Shown in pieces: positions 18,331 to 27,267 of a DNA stretch of 64,000 nt. The translations under genes were made by a program, and so were the position numbers. The DNA is taken from assembly GCA_017556585.1 (NCBI GenBank), contig JAFYMP010000086.1, forward strand, positions 1 to 64,000. The letters run 5' to 3'. The notes under the pieces are model-generated. The model saw only the letters and a program-made list of their open reading frames with translations, was not told the DNA's origin and searched no databases. The DNA is from Bacteroidaceae bacterium. GTDB lineage: Bacteria > Bacteroidota > Bacteroidia > Bacteroidales > Bacteroidaceae. Positions within the stretch are counted from its first letter, which is position 1. Each line of letters starts with the position of its first letter.

Positions 18331-19858
18331 TTTTATGTATAAGTCTGTTTATAAGGTTTATGATGCTCTGCCTTTCCGATGTGGTCATTCCTAAACACCA
18401 TACAGAAATGGCAGTAGAAACTACACATACAGTTCCAACAATCAGAAATCTTTGCAATCCCATCTCTATGGAAAATGCCAGATAGGTAGGTACTATTGCC
18501 GCTGCCACAGAGACTCCTACTACAGGCAGTATCACTTTTTTTAAATAAAGTCCGATGGAAAGGCTCAAAATGCTTTTTGCAAAGTATAGTCGTCCTATGT
18601 GGGCAAGTACAGATATGCAGATAGATGCGTAGAAAACATATTCTACCGGCAGTGATGTAAATCTTTTTATGCAGATGGCTGCAGGTACTATAAGCAATAG
18701 TGTACCCCCTACAAAAATCTGATACCATTTAACCTTTCCCGTAGCTTGTACTCCGGTGGAAATAGGGTAGGTGAACAGATCTAATAGTGAATTAATCAAC
18801 ATCAGTCTTGTAAATATCACAGTCTTTTCCGGTAGATTGTCTTTTAGCCAGAACTCTAAAACGTACGGTGTTTCCAACAGTAGTGGCAGGGTAATTAAGA
18901 AAGCCAAATAGAAAGAGAATTTACTGCTTTGATTGATAAGTTTCAGCATCTCCTTATGTTCGCCTCCGGAATAAGATTTAATTATCTGAGGTTTGGTTGC
19001 TGTATAGAAACTATCTATAAGTTGTGTAAGTGCGCTATATACTTTGTAGGCATAAGATCTGGCAGAATTTAACAACACTCCACCCGGGTATCCGTTTATT
19101 ATCATATTCAGACCCTGGCTTCTGCACACACTTGCAAATGAACCAAACATATTCCAACCCGTATATCCCACTATCTCTTTTGCCAGATTTTTATTCCAAT
19201 AAAAACTGTATCGGCACTCATTGTAATGCTTTCTGCAATAGGCATAATATAATAATGTGGTTATTACAGGCGATAAAATCATAAGCCAGGCATAGAATAT
19301 CAATCTATCTGCCGATATGTGTGAAATAGCTATAGCAACCATCAGGTTAAGCATCACCTCTAAAATACTCATATAGGCAAACAGTTTCATATTTTCGTGA
19401 GCAATGGTAACTGCTCTCAAAGGAGTTGCCAAAAGAGTGAATGCAAATGATAATACTGCGCAATGGAAAACCCATTTGGCAGCCTCCATTCTGCCATCCG
19501 GTATATTTGCCACCTTTATTAACCATAGGTAACCGAAGATTTCTATAACCACAACCAGTACCACCACTATAATTATAAATAGGGTGGTAATCAGGCTGTA
19601 GATATTCTTCATTCTTTCTTCGTTTCCGCGTCCCAATTCAAAGGCAAAGTAGCGCTGGCTGGCTCCTGCCATGGAATTACTGAGGAACGAAAACATAGCC
19701 ACTGTACTACCAATAAGCCCATATATGCCAATGTCAGAGTCGCCTAATGCGTCTCTAATGACATTAACAGTATAGAATCCTACCAGCATAACGAGCAACA
19801 TTCGCCCGTAAAGTAGGATGGTGTTTACTGCTATGCGCTTTTGGTTTACTTGTGACAT
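18311..19858 (-). CDS. Wzx-like polysaccharide flippase (MOP superfamily)
   Basis: A 515-residue integral membrane protein with about 12-14 hydrophobic segments, no signal peptide, and the MOP/MATE-like N-terminus (NTILLYGRMLLVMLVGFYTVNVI then ALGDSDIGIYGLI). This class moves undecaprenyl-linked oligosaccharides across the inner membrane. It lies between the DPP III-like peptidase gene (10 bp upstream) and the F420-hydrogenase-like gene (20-bp overlap). Together with uppP earlier in the same run it supports a link to lipid-carrier-dependent glycan export. Confidence 0.88.
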   Translation of the reverse strand: MSQVNQKRIAVNTILLYGRMLLVMLVGFYTVNVIRDALGDSDIGIYGLIGSTVAMFSFLSNSMAGASQRYFAFELGRGNEERMKNIYSLITTLFIIIVVVLVVVIEIFGYLWLIKVANIPDGRMEAAKWVFHCAVLSFAFTLLATPLRAVTIAHENMKLFAYMSILEVMLNLMVAIAISHISADRLIFYAWLMILSPVITTLLYYAYCRKHYNECRYSFYWNKNLAKEIVGYTGWNMFGSFASVCRSQGLNMIINGYPGGVLLNSARSYAYKVYSALTQLIDSFYTATKPQIIKSYSGGEHKEMLKLINQSSKFSFYLAFLITLPLLLETPYVLEFWLKDNLPEKTVIFTRLMLINSLLDLFTYPISTGVQATGKVKWYQIFVGGTLLLIVPAAICIKRFTSLPVEYVFYASICISVLAHIGRLYFAKSILSLSIGLYLKKVILPVVGVSVAAAIVPTYLAFSIEMGLQRFLIVGTVCVVSTAISVWCLGMTTSERQSIINLINRLIHKNDKDRK

Positions 19859-19868
19859 AGATAATTAC

Positions 19869-21863
19869 TTAAAGTGTGCTGTATTTCTTACCGTAGTAAA
19901 GCTGCTGTTTTAGATAATCATCGTTATAAACTACCTGATAATCTACTACTTTACCATCTTCTACAACAGGAACAATATCTGGGTTGATAAAGCCACCGTA
20001 AGGTTTCAAGTTCAAAGCACCGTAGCGTTCCAGAACCTCTTTGTGCAGATCCTGGTCAATATTTACAGCGTATGTTTCTACCAATTTCTTACCTGCTTCG
20101 TAGTCACCTTCTGATTTGATGCGCTGAATCTCTGCAAGCAGTTCTGCAAACAGGGCACGCAGTTTAACGTAGTCATTAATTACAAAATAGGTTTTGCCAT
20201 CGCGTACCTTCTTTTCTATTACGTTATCTTTTTTACCCTTTTCGTAGCACCATTCTGCTATAAGTTTACGGTTCTGCATGTGGGCTTCTGTGTTAGGTTT
20301 ACCCAGTTCTATGCGGTTAAACTGAACCATCAAACCGTTACGAATGTAGCTTGCATATTCTGCTTTATAAGCATCTTTGTCAGGGATAATACCCAGTTCC
20401 TGCATCTTTGGATCAGCGGTATAATATAGACCAAACAGGTCGGCGCGAGCCTCTTCAAGTGTAGATGCATATTCACCCATAGCTGTGGTAGAAACACCCG
20501 GTAGCAACTGTCCTGAACCGTGTCCCAAACATTCGTGTAGGTCTGTGTGAATATCGCTGGTGAATGAACCCCATTTGCGGGCCATCTCTTTTTCTGCTTC
20601 ATCGTATGCAAATTCATCAAGAGTATTCATTGGCGATTCTTCTGCAGCCAGATCGTATGCTTTGGTGATATTTGCAATAGTTACAGATTTACTACCATAC
20701 ATTTTGCGAATCCAGTCTGCATTAGGCAGGTTGATACCGATAGCTGTTGCAGGATATGCGTCGCCTGCCAGACAGACGGCATTAACAACCTTTGCAGATA
20801 CACCTTTACACTCTTTCTTCTTGAAACGTGGATCAACCGGTGAATTATCTTCAAACCACTGTGCGTTTGCACTGAGAACTTCTGTACGAACAGAAGCTGC
20901 ATGGTCTTTAATATGCACATAACCTTCCCATGCACCTTTTCTTCCTAATGGGTCGTTGTAATCTTCTACAAAACCGTTTATGAAATCAACAGTTCCAAGT
21001 GTATCTTTAACCCACTCTACATTGAAATCGTCCCAAAGTTTCAAGTCGCCTGTTTCGTAGTATTTGATAAGCAAACCTAATGCACGTTTCTGAACATCGT
21101 TTTCAGCTACTTTTGCTGCCAAAGCAAGTTCTTCACAAATCTTTTCTATAGCTTTGCCATAAATACCGCCTTTGTACCAAGCCAGCTCTTTTACATTGCC
21201 GTTTTCGTCCTTAACAACCTTTGTGTTCAGACCGTATGATATAGGTGTCTCATTATCTTTATCAAAGATAGAAGCGTAGTATGCTTCAACCTCTTCACGA
21301 TTTACGCCATCGTAGTAGTTTACACTTGATTCTACTACTATATCGCCTGTGGTGGCATTTGCACGTCTCTGCTTATAGCTGTTTTTGTTGTAGATGTAAG
21401 GAATAAGAAGTTCGCACTTATCTGTATCGCCAACAGCCTGCATCAAAGACTTGAAGTACTCTTGTGAACATTCAGGGAAGAACTTGTCTTCTGCATAGTG
21501 GTGATGTATGCCGTTTACAAAGAAGACTCTTTTTGCATAAACCAGAAACTTCTGATAGTCATCGCATGTTTTATCGCCTTCGTAGTTCTCAAGAATATTC
21601 TCTATTGTATGACGCAGTGTAATGTTGTGCTCACTGTTCTGATCCCAGATAATATCGCGTCCCCATTTAGCAGCTTCTGCAAGATGATATGCGTACTCTT
21701 TCTGTTGCAGAGAGAGTTCGTCCCAACCCGGAATCTGGTAACGCATAATCTTTAAATCTGCAAATTCATCAAGCAGATAATTGAATTTCTGCTCTTTCTC
21801 TCCACAGCCGGTCATTACGGCTGCCAATGACATTGTCATCATAACGTAAAATACTTTCTTCAT
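19869..21863 (-). CDS. DPP III-type zinc peptidase, lipoprotein (peptidase family M49)
   Basis: The protein has 664 residues. The N-terminus is a lipoprotein signal (MKKVFYVMMTMSLAAVMTGC, Cys20). The zinc motif H443-E444-C-L-G-H448 is the M49 HExxGH type, followed by the third-ligand region TLEEARADLFGLYY. M49 enzymes release dipeptides from short peptides. Being a lipoprotein it should act in the periplasm or at the outer membrane, unlike cytosolic eukaryotic DPP III. It is embedded in a run of glycan genes (5 bp after the CgeB-like gene, 10 bp before the flippase), with no obvious functional tie. Confidence 0.9.
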   Translation of the reverse strand: MKKVFYVMMTMSLAAVMTGCGEKEQKFNYLLDEFADLKIMRYQIPGWDELSLQQKEYAYHLAEAAKWGRDIIWDQNSEHNITLRHTIENILENYEGDKTCDDYQKFLVYAKRVFFVNGIHHHYAEDKFFPECSQEYFKSLMQAVGDTDKCELLIPYIYNKNSYKQRRANATTGDIVVESSVNYYDGVNREEVEAYYASIFDKDNETPISYGLNTKVVKDENGNVKELAWYKGGIYGKAIEKICEELALAAKVAENDVQKRALGLLIKYYETGDLKLWDDFNVEWVKDTLGTVDFINGFVEDYNDPLGRKGAWEGYVHIKDHAASVRTEVLSANAQWFEDNSPVDPRFKKKECKGVSAKVVNAVCLAGDAYPATAIGINLPNADWIRKMYGSKSVTIANITKAYDLAAEESPMNTLDEFAYDEAEKEMARKWGSFTSDIHTDLHECLGHGSGQLLPGVSTTAMGEYASTLEEARADLFGLYYTADPKMQELGIIPDKDAYKAEYASYIRNGLMVQFNRIELGKPNTEAHMQNRKLIAEWCYEKGKKDNVIEKKVRDGKTYFVINDYVKLRALFAELLAEIQRIKSEGDYEAGKKLVETYAVNIDQDLHKEVLERYGALNLKPYGGFINPDIVPVVEDGKVVDYQVVYNDDYLKQQLYYGKKYSTL

Positions 21864-21868
21864 ATAGT

Positions 21869-22903
21869 TTAACTGTTTTTGTTTTCACTGTAAAGCCACT
21901 CTATAACCTTTTCTATTCGGCGGTCAAACGAGTGGTTTGCAAGTACATACTCTCTTGCTTTGGTTATGGTGTCGCTCTTATTGGTGGTAAGTCCTTTGCG
22001 AATAAGACTAAATAGTTCGTCAAAGTTATGATAAACACCTATTTCACCATCTGTAAATAACTCTTCTATGTATGGATTGGAGTCACAGACCTGATATGCT
22101 CCGCTGCCAATAATTTCAAAAGTTCGTGGGTTTGCACCCTGTTTTTGCGATTCCTGATGTATATTCAGCACCACTTTTGAACTATTATACAGTTCATTTA
22201 CCCTGTCGGCAGAAATCATACAGTTCTTATAGACATCTTTGTGTTTGCGTGTCAGCCATTTCCAGAAACCTTTAAACCAGGGCTGATAGAGTCCATATAC
22301 CACAATCTTACAGTTTGGAAACTCCTCTATCACTGCATTCAGAGTCTCTTTCCTCTTTGGAGAGTAGAAGATATGCCCCACAAAAGATATGTCAATATCC
22401 TTATCTACATTTAGTGGATGATAAGTATCTGTGTCGCAGGCCTGAGGCAGAAAATAGGCAGGTTTACCCTGTTTTGTGTAGTAGCTTACATCTTCTTGTT
22501 CAAAGCAACACATTGCATCTACGTGGTCTATATGGTTTTTTGATCCCGGTAGTTTATCTAAACTGTCGTATAACCAAACAGCTACTTTTGAAATCCTTCT
22601 AAAGTAATCGAGTGTGGATGGCAGTATAATCTCACCATTCATTATGAATACTATCTCAGGCTGAACCTTGTTGAACAGCTCTGTAAGATGGCGATTATAG
22701 TTCTCTATGCTCTGTCTCTGTAGTTTTTCTCTGTTGCAGAACTTATAACGCCACTTCATAATGGTGGTGTATGGATGCACAGGAGTATCGTATGCATCGG
22801 TAACAACAGTGTAACCGCATCGTTCAAATGCCGATGCCGATGCCTTTAGATAGTTGAAATAATTTGGTCCTATTACCAATACTCTGTTATCCATAATCAA
22901 CAT
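21869..22903 (-). CDS. CgeB-like glycosyltransferase (GT-B fold, family 1-like)
   Basis: The protein has 344 residues. The C-terminal half shows the retaining GT-B signature for this group: QKQGANPRTFEIIGSGAYQVCD with a donor-binding Glu. The N-terminal half is a Rossmann-like acceptor domain (NRVLVIGPNYFNYLKASASAFERCGY). It most resembles the spore maturation protein CgeB/DUF3880 type, common in bacterial surface-glycan clusters. ATG 22903 directly follows the stop of the small gene at 22904, and a second ATG at 22894 is possible. Donor and acceptor are unknown. Confidence 0.85.
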   Translation of the reverse strand: MLIMDNRVLVIGPNYFNYLKASASAFERCGYTVVTDAYDTPVHPYTTIMKWRYKFCNREKLQRQSIENYNRHLTELFNKVQPEIVFIMNGEIILPSTLDYFRRISKVAVWLYDSLDKLPGSKNHIDHVDAMCCFEQEDVSYYTKQGKPAYFLPQACDTDTYHPLNVDKDIDISFVGHIFYSPKRKETLNAVIEEFPNCKIVVYGLYQPWFKGFWKWLTRKHKDVYKNCMISADRVNELYNSSKVVLNIHQESQKQGANPRTFEIIGSGAYQVCDSNPYIEELFTDGEIGVYHNFDELFSLIRKGLTTNKSDTITKAREYVLANHSFDRRIEKVIEWLYSENKNS

Positions 22904-23026
22904 TTATTTGGAAAGATTCTTGTCTTTCTTTCCGTTCTTTAATACTCCATACTTTTTACTCTTCTCCCAATCGGCCTTGCGTTTGAGATACTCTTCGTAA
23001 TGGTTCTCTAAATAGTTGTCAGCCAT
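22904..23026 (-). CDS. Conserved small basic protein, 40 residues
   Basis: A short gene of 40 codons read from the sequence. It begins MADNYLENHYEEYLKRKADW, is rich in Lys, and ends NLSK. It starts 3 bp after the folK stop and its TAA abuts the ATG of the glycosyltransferase gene, so it fills the gap exactly, as a real operon member would. Similar tiny MADNYLE-type proteins occur in Bacteroidota and are often unannotated. No function is known; the charge pattern suggests a soluble helical peptide. Confidence 0.7.
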   Translation of the reverse strand: MADNYLENHYEEYLKRKADWEKSKKYGVLKNGKKDKNLSK

Positions 23027-23029
23027 ATT

Positions 23030-23494
23030 TTAATCTGTCTGTTCCAACAGTTCTTTTATAGTCTTTCCACTTACAGGATGTACCGTATGGGCAGCAATTT
23101 CTGCCAATGGTTCCAGTACAAACCTTCTTTTTTGCATCAGCGGATGGGGTATGGTTAGTCTCTCTGTCTGCATACAGATGTCACCATAAAGCAGAATATC
23201 AATGTCTATAACCCTATCGCTATAAACGCCATTACTGCTTTTGGTTGTTCTGCCCATCTCTATCTCAATCTGCTGTGTTAAATCAAGAATATCCACTGCT
23301 TTAAGCGTAGTGTCTATACATAAAACCTGATTCAAAAACAGATTGTTGCTATCAAAACCCCAAGGCTCTGTTTCGTAAACAGCCGATGCCTGAACTATCC
23401 TGCCAATTCGCTCTGAAATATATTTCGCAGCTGTTTCAAGTGCCTTTTTTCGGTCTCCTTGATTGGTACCCAATGACAGGTATAGTGCAGCCAT
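23030..23494 (-). CDS. folK: 6-hydroxymethyl-7,8-dihydropterin pyrophosphokinase (HPPK)
   Basis: A 154-residue cytosolic enzyme that transfers pyrophosphate from ATP to hydroxymethyl-dihydropterin in folate synthesis. Family features are the N-terminal ALYLSLGTNQGDRKKAL, the pterin-binding YETEPWGF, and the metal/ATP segment RVIDIDILLYGD with HPLMQKRRFVLEPLAEIA. It lies 10 bp after queA. No other folate gene is nearby. Confidence 0.96.
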   Translation of the reverse strand: MAALYLSLGTNQGDRKKALETAAKYISERIGRIVQASAVYETEPWGFDSNNLFLNQVLCIDTTLKAVDILDLTQQIEIEMGRTTKSSNGVYSDRVIDIDILLYGDICMQTERLTIPHPLMQKRRFVLEPLAEIAAHTVHPVSGKTIKELLEQTD

Positions 23495-23504
23495 AGCCTG
23501 TTTT

Positions 23505-24557
23505 TTAGTCTATAATAAGCATAGCATCGCCGTAACAACCAAAACGGTAGTCGTTCTTCAATGCCATGTTATAAGCGTCCATAATAAGTTCGTAGCCACC
23601 GTATGCACAGGTCATCATAAGCTGTGTAGATTCAGGTAGCTGGAAGTTGCTTATCATACTGTCTGCAACAGTAAAATTGTATGGAGGGAAGATGAATTTG
23701 TTGGTCCAGCCCTCGAATGGCTTAATAAGACCATCTGTGCCTACAACTGTCTCCAATGCACGCATTGCGGTAGTACCTACTGCACAGATATGTTTCTTCT
23801 CCATCTTTGCCTTGTTTACTATCTCTGTAGTCTCTTCAGATACAGACATCTGTTCAGATTCCATCTTGTGCTTGGTAAGATCTTCCACATCTATTTCGCG
23901 GAAATTACCCAAACCGCAGTGCATAGTGACGTAAGCCGGTTCTATACCTTTAATCTCCATTCTCTTCAGCAATTCGCGGCTAAAGTGCAAACCTGCTGTT
24001 GGTGCTGTTACTGCACCTTCGTTCTTAGCGAACAGGGTCTGGAAACGGGCTTCGTCGTTTTCGTCAACCTTTCTGTTCAGGTAGTTTGGAATAGGAGCTT
24101 CGCCCAGTGCATAAAGTGCGCGTTTGAATTCATCGTGAGGACCATCATAAAGGAAACGCAATACTCTACCGCGGGAAGTGGTATTGTCTATAACTTCTGC
24201 AACCATTGAATTGTCTTCGCCAAAATAGAGTTTGTTGCCTATACGGATTTTACGTGCAGGATCTACCTGAACATCCCACAACAGATTCTCTTCTCTCAAT
24301 TCTCTTAATAGGAAAACTTCAATGCAAGCTCCGGTTTTCTCCTTGTTACCATACATTCTGGCAGGGAATACCTTTGTGTCGTTAAATACAAATACATCGT
24401 TTTCATCGAAATATTTCAGGATATCCTTAAACAGTATGTGCTCTATTTCACCACTCTGTTTATGAACAACCATCAGTTTTGATTCGTCACGATTTTCTGT
24501 AGGAAACTTTGCAATCTTTTCCTCAGTAAGCTTGAATTTGAATTGTGATAATTTCAT
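23505..24557 (-). CDS. queA: S-adenosylmethionine:tRNA ribosyltransferase-isomerase
   Basis: A 350-residue cytosolic enzyme that moves the ribosyl part of SAM onto preQ1 in tRNA to give epoxyqueuosine. Family segments include [35 protein letters not shown], and the C-terminal [25 protein letters not shown] block. It lies 18 bp after truB and 10 bp before folK, inside the long minus-strand run. Two of the run's genes (truB, queA) are thus tRNA modification genes. Confidence 0.97.
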   Translation of the reverse strand: MKLSQFKFKLTEEKIAKFPTENRDESKLMVVHKQSGEIEHILFKDILKYFDENDVFVFNDTKVFPARMYGNKEKTGACIEVFLLRELREENLLWDVQVDPARKIRIGNKLYFGEDNSMVAEVIDNTTSRGRVLRFLYDGPHDEFKRALYALGEAPIPNYLNRKVDENDEARFQTLFAKNEGAVTAPTAGLHFSRELLKRMEIKGIEPAYVTMHCGLGNFREIDVEDLTKHKMESEQMSVSEETTEIVNKAKMEKKHICAVGTTAMRALETVVGTDGLIKPFEGWTNKFIFPPYNFTVADSMISNFQLPESTQLMMTCAYGGYELIMDAYNMALKNDYRFGCYGDAMLIID

Positions 24558-24575
24558 TTCGTCTTATTTTGTTTA

Positions 24576-25280
24576 TTACTCTTTTTCTGTTTCTATCTCC
24601 TGTTTTGACAGCCATTCTTCAAAATCCTCTACCTGCATTGCATTCTCTACTTTAAAGTCGCCAACGTATGTGCGTCTTAAGGCTGTCAGGTGGGCTCCGC
24701 TTTCAAGTGCTATGCCAATGTCGCGTGCCAATGCGCGTATGTATGTACCCTTACTGCACACTACACGGACAGTAATTTGTGGCAGATTGCACTCCAACAG
24801 TTCTATTTCGTCTATGACCAAAGTTTTTGGTTTTAACTCCACGTCTTTACCTGCGCGGGCTATTTCGTATGCTCTTTTGCCATCTATTTTACAGGCAGAA
24901 AACTGTGGTGGAATCTGTTCTATAGTCCCAATGAACTGTTTTAGAACATCTTCTACCAGTTCTTTGGTGATATGTTCTGTAGGATAGGTGGCATCTATGG
25001 GCTTTTCCAGATCGAACGACGGGGTGGTAGCTCCCAACTGAATGGTTGCTACATACTCTTTTGTGTTGTACTGAAACTCCTCTATTCGTTTTGTGGCTTT
25101 ACCTGTACATATTACCAATACACCTGTAGCTAAAGGGTCTAAAGTACCGGCATGCCCCACCTTCAGTTTCTTTACACCTAACCTTTTACACAGATGATAA
25201 CGCACTTTGTTTACCACTGCAAACGAACTCCAACCGTATGGTTTGTCAAAACTGAGTATCTCTCCTTGCTGAAAATTCAT
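24576..25280 (-). CDS. truB: tRNA pseudouridine-55 synthase
   Basis: A 234-residue enzyme that makes pseudouridine at position 55 in the T-loop of tRNA. The catalytic motif VGHAGTLDPLATGVLVI contains the nucleophile D48. Other family segments are DKPYGWSSFAVVNKVR, the PPQFSACKIDGKRAYE block and SKGTYIRALARDIG. The length is somewhat short because the C-terminal PUA extension seen in some bacteria is absent, which is normal in Bacteroidota. It lies 10 bp after uppP. Confidence 0.97.
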   Translation of the reverse strand: MNFQQGEILSFDKPYGWSSFAVVNKVRYHLCKRLGVKKLKVGHAGTLDPLATGVLVICTGKATKRIEEFQYNTKEYVATIQLGATTPSFDLEKPIDATYPTEHITKELVEDVLKQFIGTIEQIPPQFSACKIDGKRAYEIARAGKDVELKPKTLVIDEIELLECNLPQITVRVVCSKGTYIRALARDIGIALESGAHLTALRRTYVGDFKVENAMQVEDFEEWLSKQEIETEKE

Positions 25281-25290
25281 TTTGTTCCAA

Positions 25291-26115
25291 TTATAGGAAA
25301 ATCAATGTAAGAATACCTGCCAATGCGCAGTATATTCCAAAATACACAAGTTTGCCTTTACGAACTATAGATATCATCCACTTACAAGCTGCACAACCGG
25401 AAAGGAATGCTGCCATAAATCCTATAAGCAGTACCCATACAGATGTAGCCTGACCTGTAGCACCACTTGTTGTGGCAGACTCTATAACATCTTTTACATC
25501 GAGCAGGGCTTCACCCAAAATAGGAGGGATAACCATCAGGAACGAAAACTGTGCCAAATTCTCTTTCTTGTTACCCAGCAGGATACCTGTAGCAATGGTA
25601 CTGCCTGAACGAGATAATCCGGGTAGCACTGCCAGTGCCTGAGCCAGACCTATTACAAAAGCATGTCCTATGGATATAGTATCCTTTTGTCTTGGTTTTG
25701 CGTAGTAAGAGAAGATAAGCAACATAGATGTTACCAACAGCATTATTCCCACTACGGTTGTTCCTGCGCCAAATATAGCCTCTATATCTTCTTTAAAGAA
25801 TACACCAACTATGCCGATAGGTATCATTGATGCAACTATGTTTATAGCGTATTTTGTGCCGTAATTAAGATTGCTGTAGCTATTCCACTGCTGTTTAGCA
25901 AACAGGTCCTTAAATATCCAGACAATCTCTTTCCATAGAATAACCAGTGTACTCAATACGGTAGCAACGTGTACCAGAATGGTGAATGCCAGATTCTGTT
26001 CTCCCTCTATGCCAAACAGAGAAGATGCAATGGTTAGATGTCCGCTACTGCTTATAGGCAGGTACTCTGTGAGTCCCTGCAATAGTCCTAAAATAAGTGA
26101 TTCAAACCAATTCAT
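25291..26115 (-). CDS. uppP: Undecaprenyl-diphosphate phosphatase (BacA family)
   Basis: A 274-residue integral inner-membrane enzyme that recycles undecaprenyl pyrophosphate to the phosphate carrier used for peptidoglycan and surface glycans. The two BacA signatures are clear: [19 protein letters not shown] near the N-terminus and [15 protein letters not shown] in the middle. About 7-8 hydrophobic segments are visible. It follows the DUF3098 gene by 6 bp. The genes of the same run that use this lipid carrier (flippase, glycosyltransferase, phosphotransferase) lie further downstream. Confidence 0.97.
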   Translation of the reverse strand: MNWFESLILGLLQGLTEYLPISSSGHLTIASSLFGIEGEQNLAFTILVHVATVLSTLVILWKEIVWIFKDLFAKQQWNSYSNLNYGTKYAINIVASMIPIGIVGVFFKEDIEAIFGAGTTVVGIMLLVTSMLLIFSYYAKPRQKDTISIGHAFVIGLAQALAVLPGLSRSGSTIATGILLGNKKENLAQFSFLMVIPPILGEALLDVKDVIESATTSGATGQATSVWVLLIGFMAAFLSGCAACKWMISIVRKGKLVYFGIYCALAGILTLIFL

Positions 26116-26121
26116 AACAGA

Positions 26122-26355
26122 TTACTCTTTCTTTTCTTTCGGTTTGTAAACTATTGCGGCAATGATAGATACAAAACCCAATAGAGTAACTACCGGTGCT
26201 ACTTTTATTCTTCTTACACTGAATATGTCGGGTTCGAATGCTTCTGTTGTACTGCTCGGACCGGTCATAAGAATCAACCCTAAAATAATGATAGCCACTC
26301 CAATTGCCATCAAAATAAAATTCATCTTGCTGAACGCAAGTTTTTCTTTGTTCAT
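26122..26355 (-). CDS. DUF3098 small membrane protein
   Basis: The protein has 77 residues and two transmembrane helices (about residues 11-33 and 51-70) joined by a polar loop containing FEPDIFSVRRIKVAPV, a typical DUF3098 pattern. The C-terminus is charged (KPKEKKE). In Bacteroidota this family usually sits between ftsX and uppP, as here, so a role linked to division or the cell envelope is suspected but undefined. Confidence 0.88.
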   Translation of the reverse strand: MNKEKLAFSKMNFILMAIGVAIIILGLILMTGPSSTTEAFEPDIFSVRRIKVAPVVTLLGFVSIIAAIVYKPKEKKE

Positions 26356-26385
26356 AATTCGGTATATGTTTTAAAAGTTCATAAT

Positions 26386-27264
26386 TCAAATGTAGTGCAG
26401 TTCGCCCGATTTCATTCTCAGGAATCGGTTAACCGATCTTAAAGCACATAGTGTGGTGAGCAAAATTCCCATCAGAGTAATAACAGCAAACACTATGGTC
26501 AGAATATCCGTTTTCAGCATTACAGCCAATCCCGGCTCATATTTAACTGCAAATTTCAATCCTCCGTAGATGGCACCGGAAGCAATGATTGCCGATGTCA
26601 GACCTATAAGCAGATTATGCCTGATAAACGGTCTGCGTATAAATGACCATTTTGCACCTACCAACTTCATTGAATAGAGCAAGAAACGCTGTGAATAGAT
26701 GGTAAGTTTTATGGTGTTGTTTATCAGTGTGAACGATATAAGCGATAGGATTGCTGCCAATGCCAAAAGCACTATGGTAACCTTCCGGATGTTGTCATTC
26801 ACTATGTCTAAAATCTCTCTCTGGTAATTAACTTCTGTAACTCCGCTTTTTGATAACAGAGCTTTTTCTATCCATTGCAGACTGTCGGTTGCTGCATAAT
26901 CGGCATTCAAAGTGATGTTGTATGATGCATAGAACGGATTATACTCCAAAAATTCCGATGGATCTACCCCCATTGCAGCAGTCATCTCCACTAAAGCATC
27001 GTCTTTCGATATAAAATGATGCTCTTTGCAGTATGGCGCTATGGTAAGAGAACGTTCCAGAGCCGTTTTTTCCTGATCTGTTATATTGTCTTTGAGCACA
27101 ATCTCCACATTCATCTCTTCTTTCAACTGTGTGGAAAGATCGTTTGCGGTAAGCAGCAGAAATGTTATAATACCAATAAGCAACAGTACTAACGATGTGC
27201 TGATGCAAGCCGTTATAAACAACAGATCTATCTTCCTCTTTTTCTTCTTTTTCTCTTTTGCCAT
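26386..27264 (-). CDS. ftsX: Cell-division ABC-type permease FtsX
   Basis: The protein has 292 residues. After a very basic cytoplasmic N-terminus (MAKEKKKKKRK) there is TM1 (about 19-37), a periplasmic domain of roughly 120 residues (including TDQEKTALERSL and CKEHHFISKDDAL), then three TMs in the C-terminal half, matching FtsX topology. With FtsE it transmits ATP-driven signals to periplasmic amidases during septation. ftsE is not adjacent, as is common in this phylum. It lies 3 bp after the methyltransferase gene and 30 bp before DUF3098. Confidence 0.92.
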   Translation of the reverse strand: MAKEKKKKKRKIDLLFITACISTSLVLLLIGIITFLLLTANDLSTQLKEEMNVEIVLKDNITDQEKTALERSLTIAPYCKEHHFISKDDALVEMTAAMGVDPSEFLEYNPFYASYNITLNADYAATDSLQWIEKALLSKSGVTEVNYQREILDIVNDNIRKVTIVLLALAAILSLISFTLINNTIKLTIYSQRFLLYSMKLVGAKWSFIRRPFIRHNLLIGLTSAIIASGAIYGGLKFAVKYEPGLAVMLKTDILTIVFAVITLMGILLTTLCALRSVNRFLRMKSGELHYI

Positions 27265-27267
27265 ATA

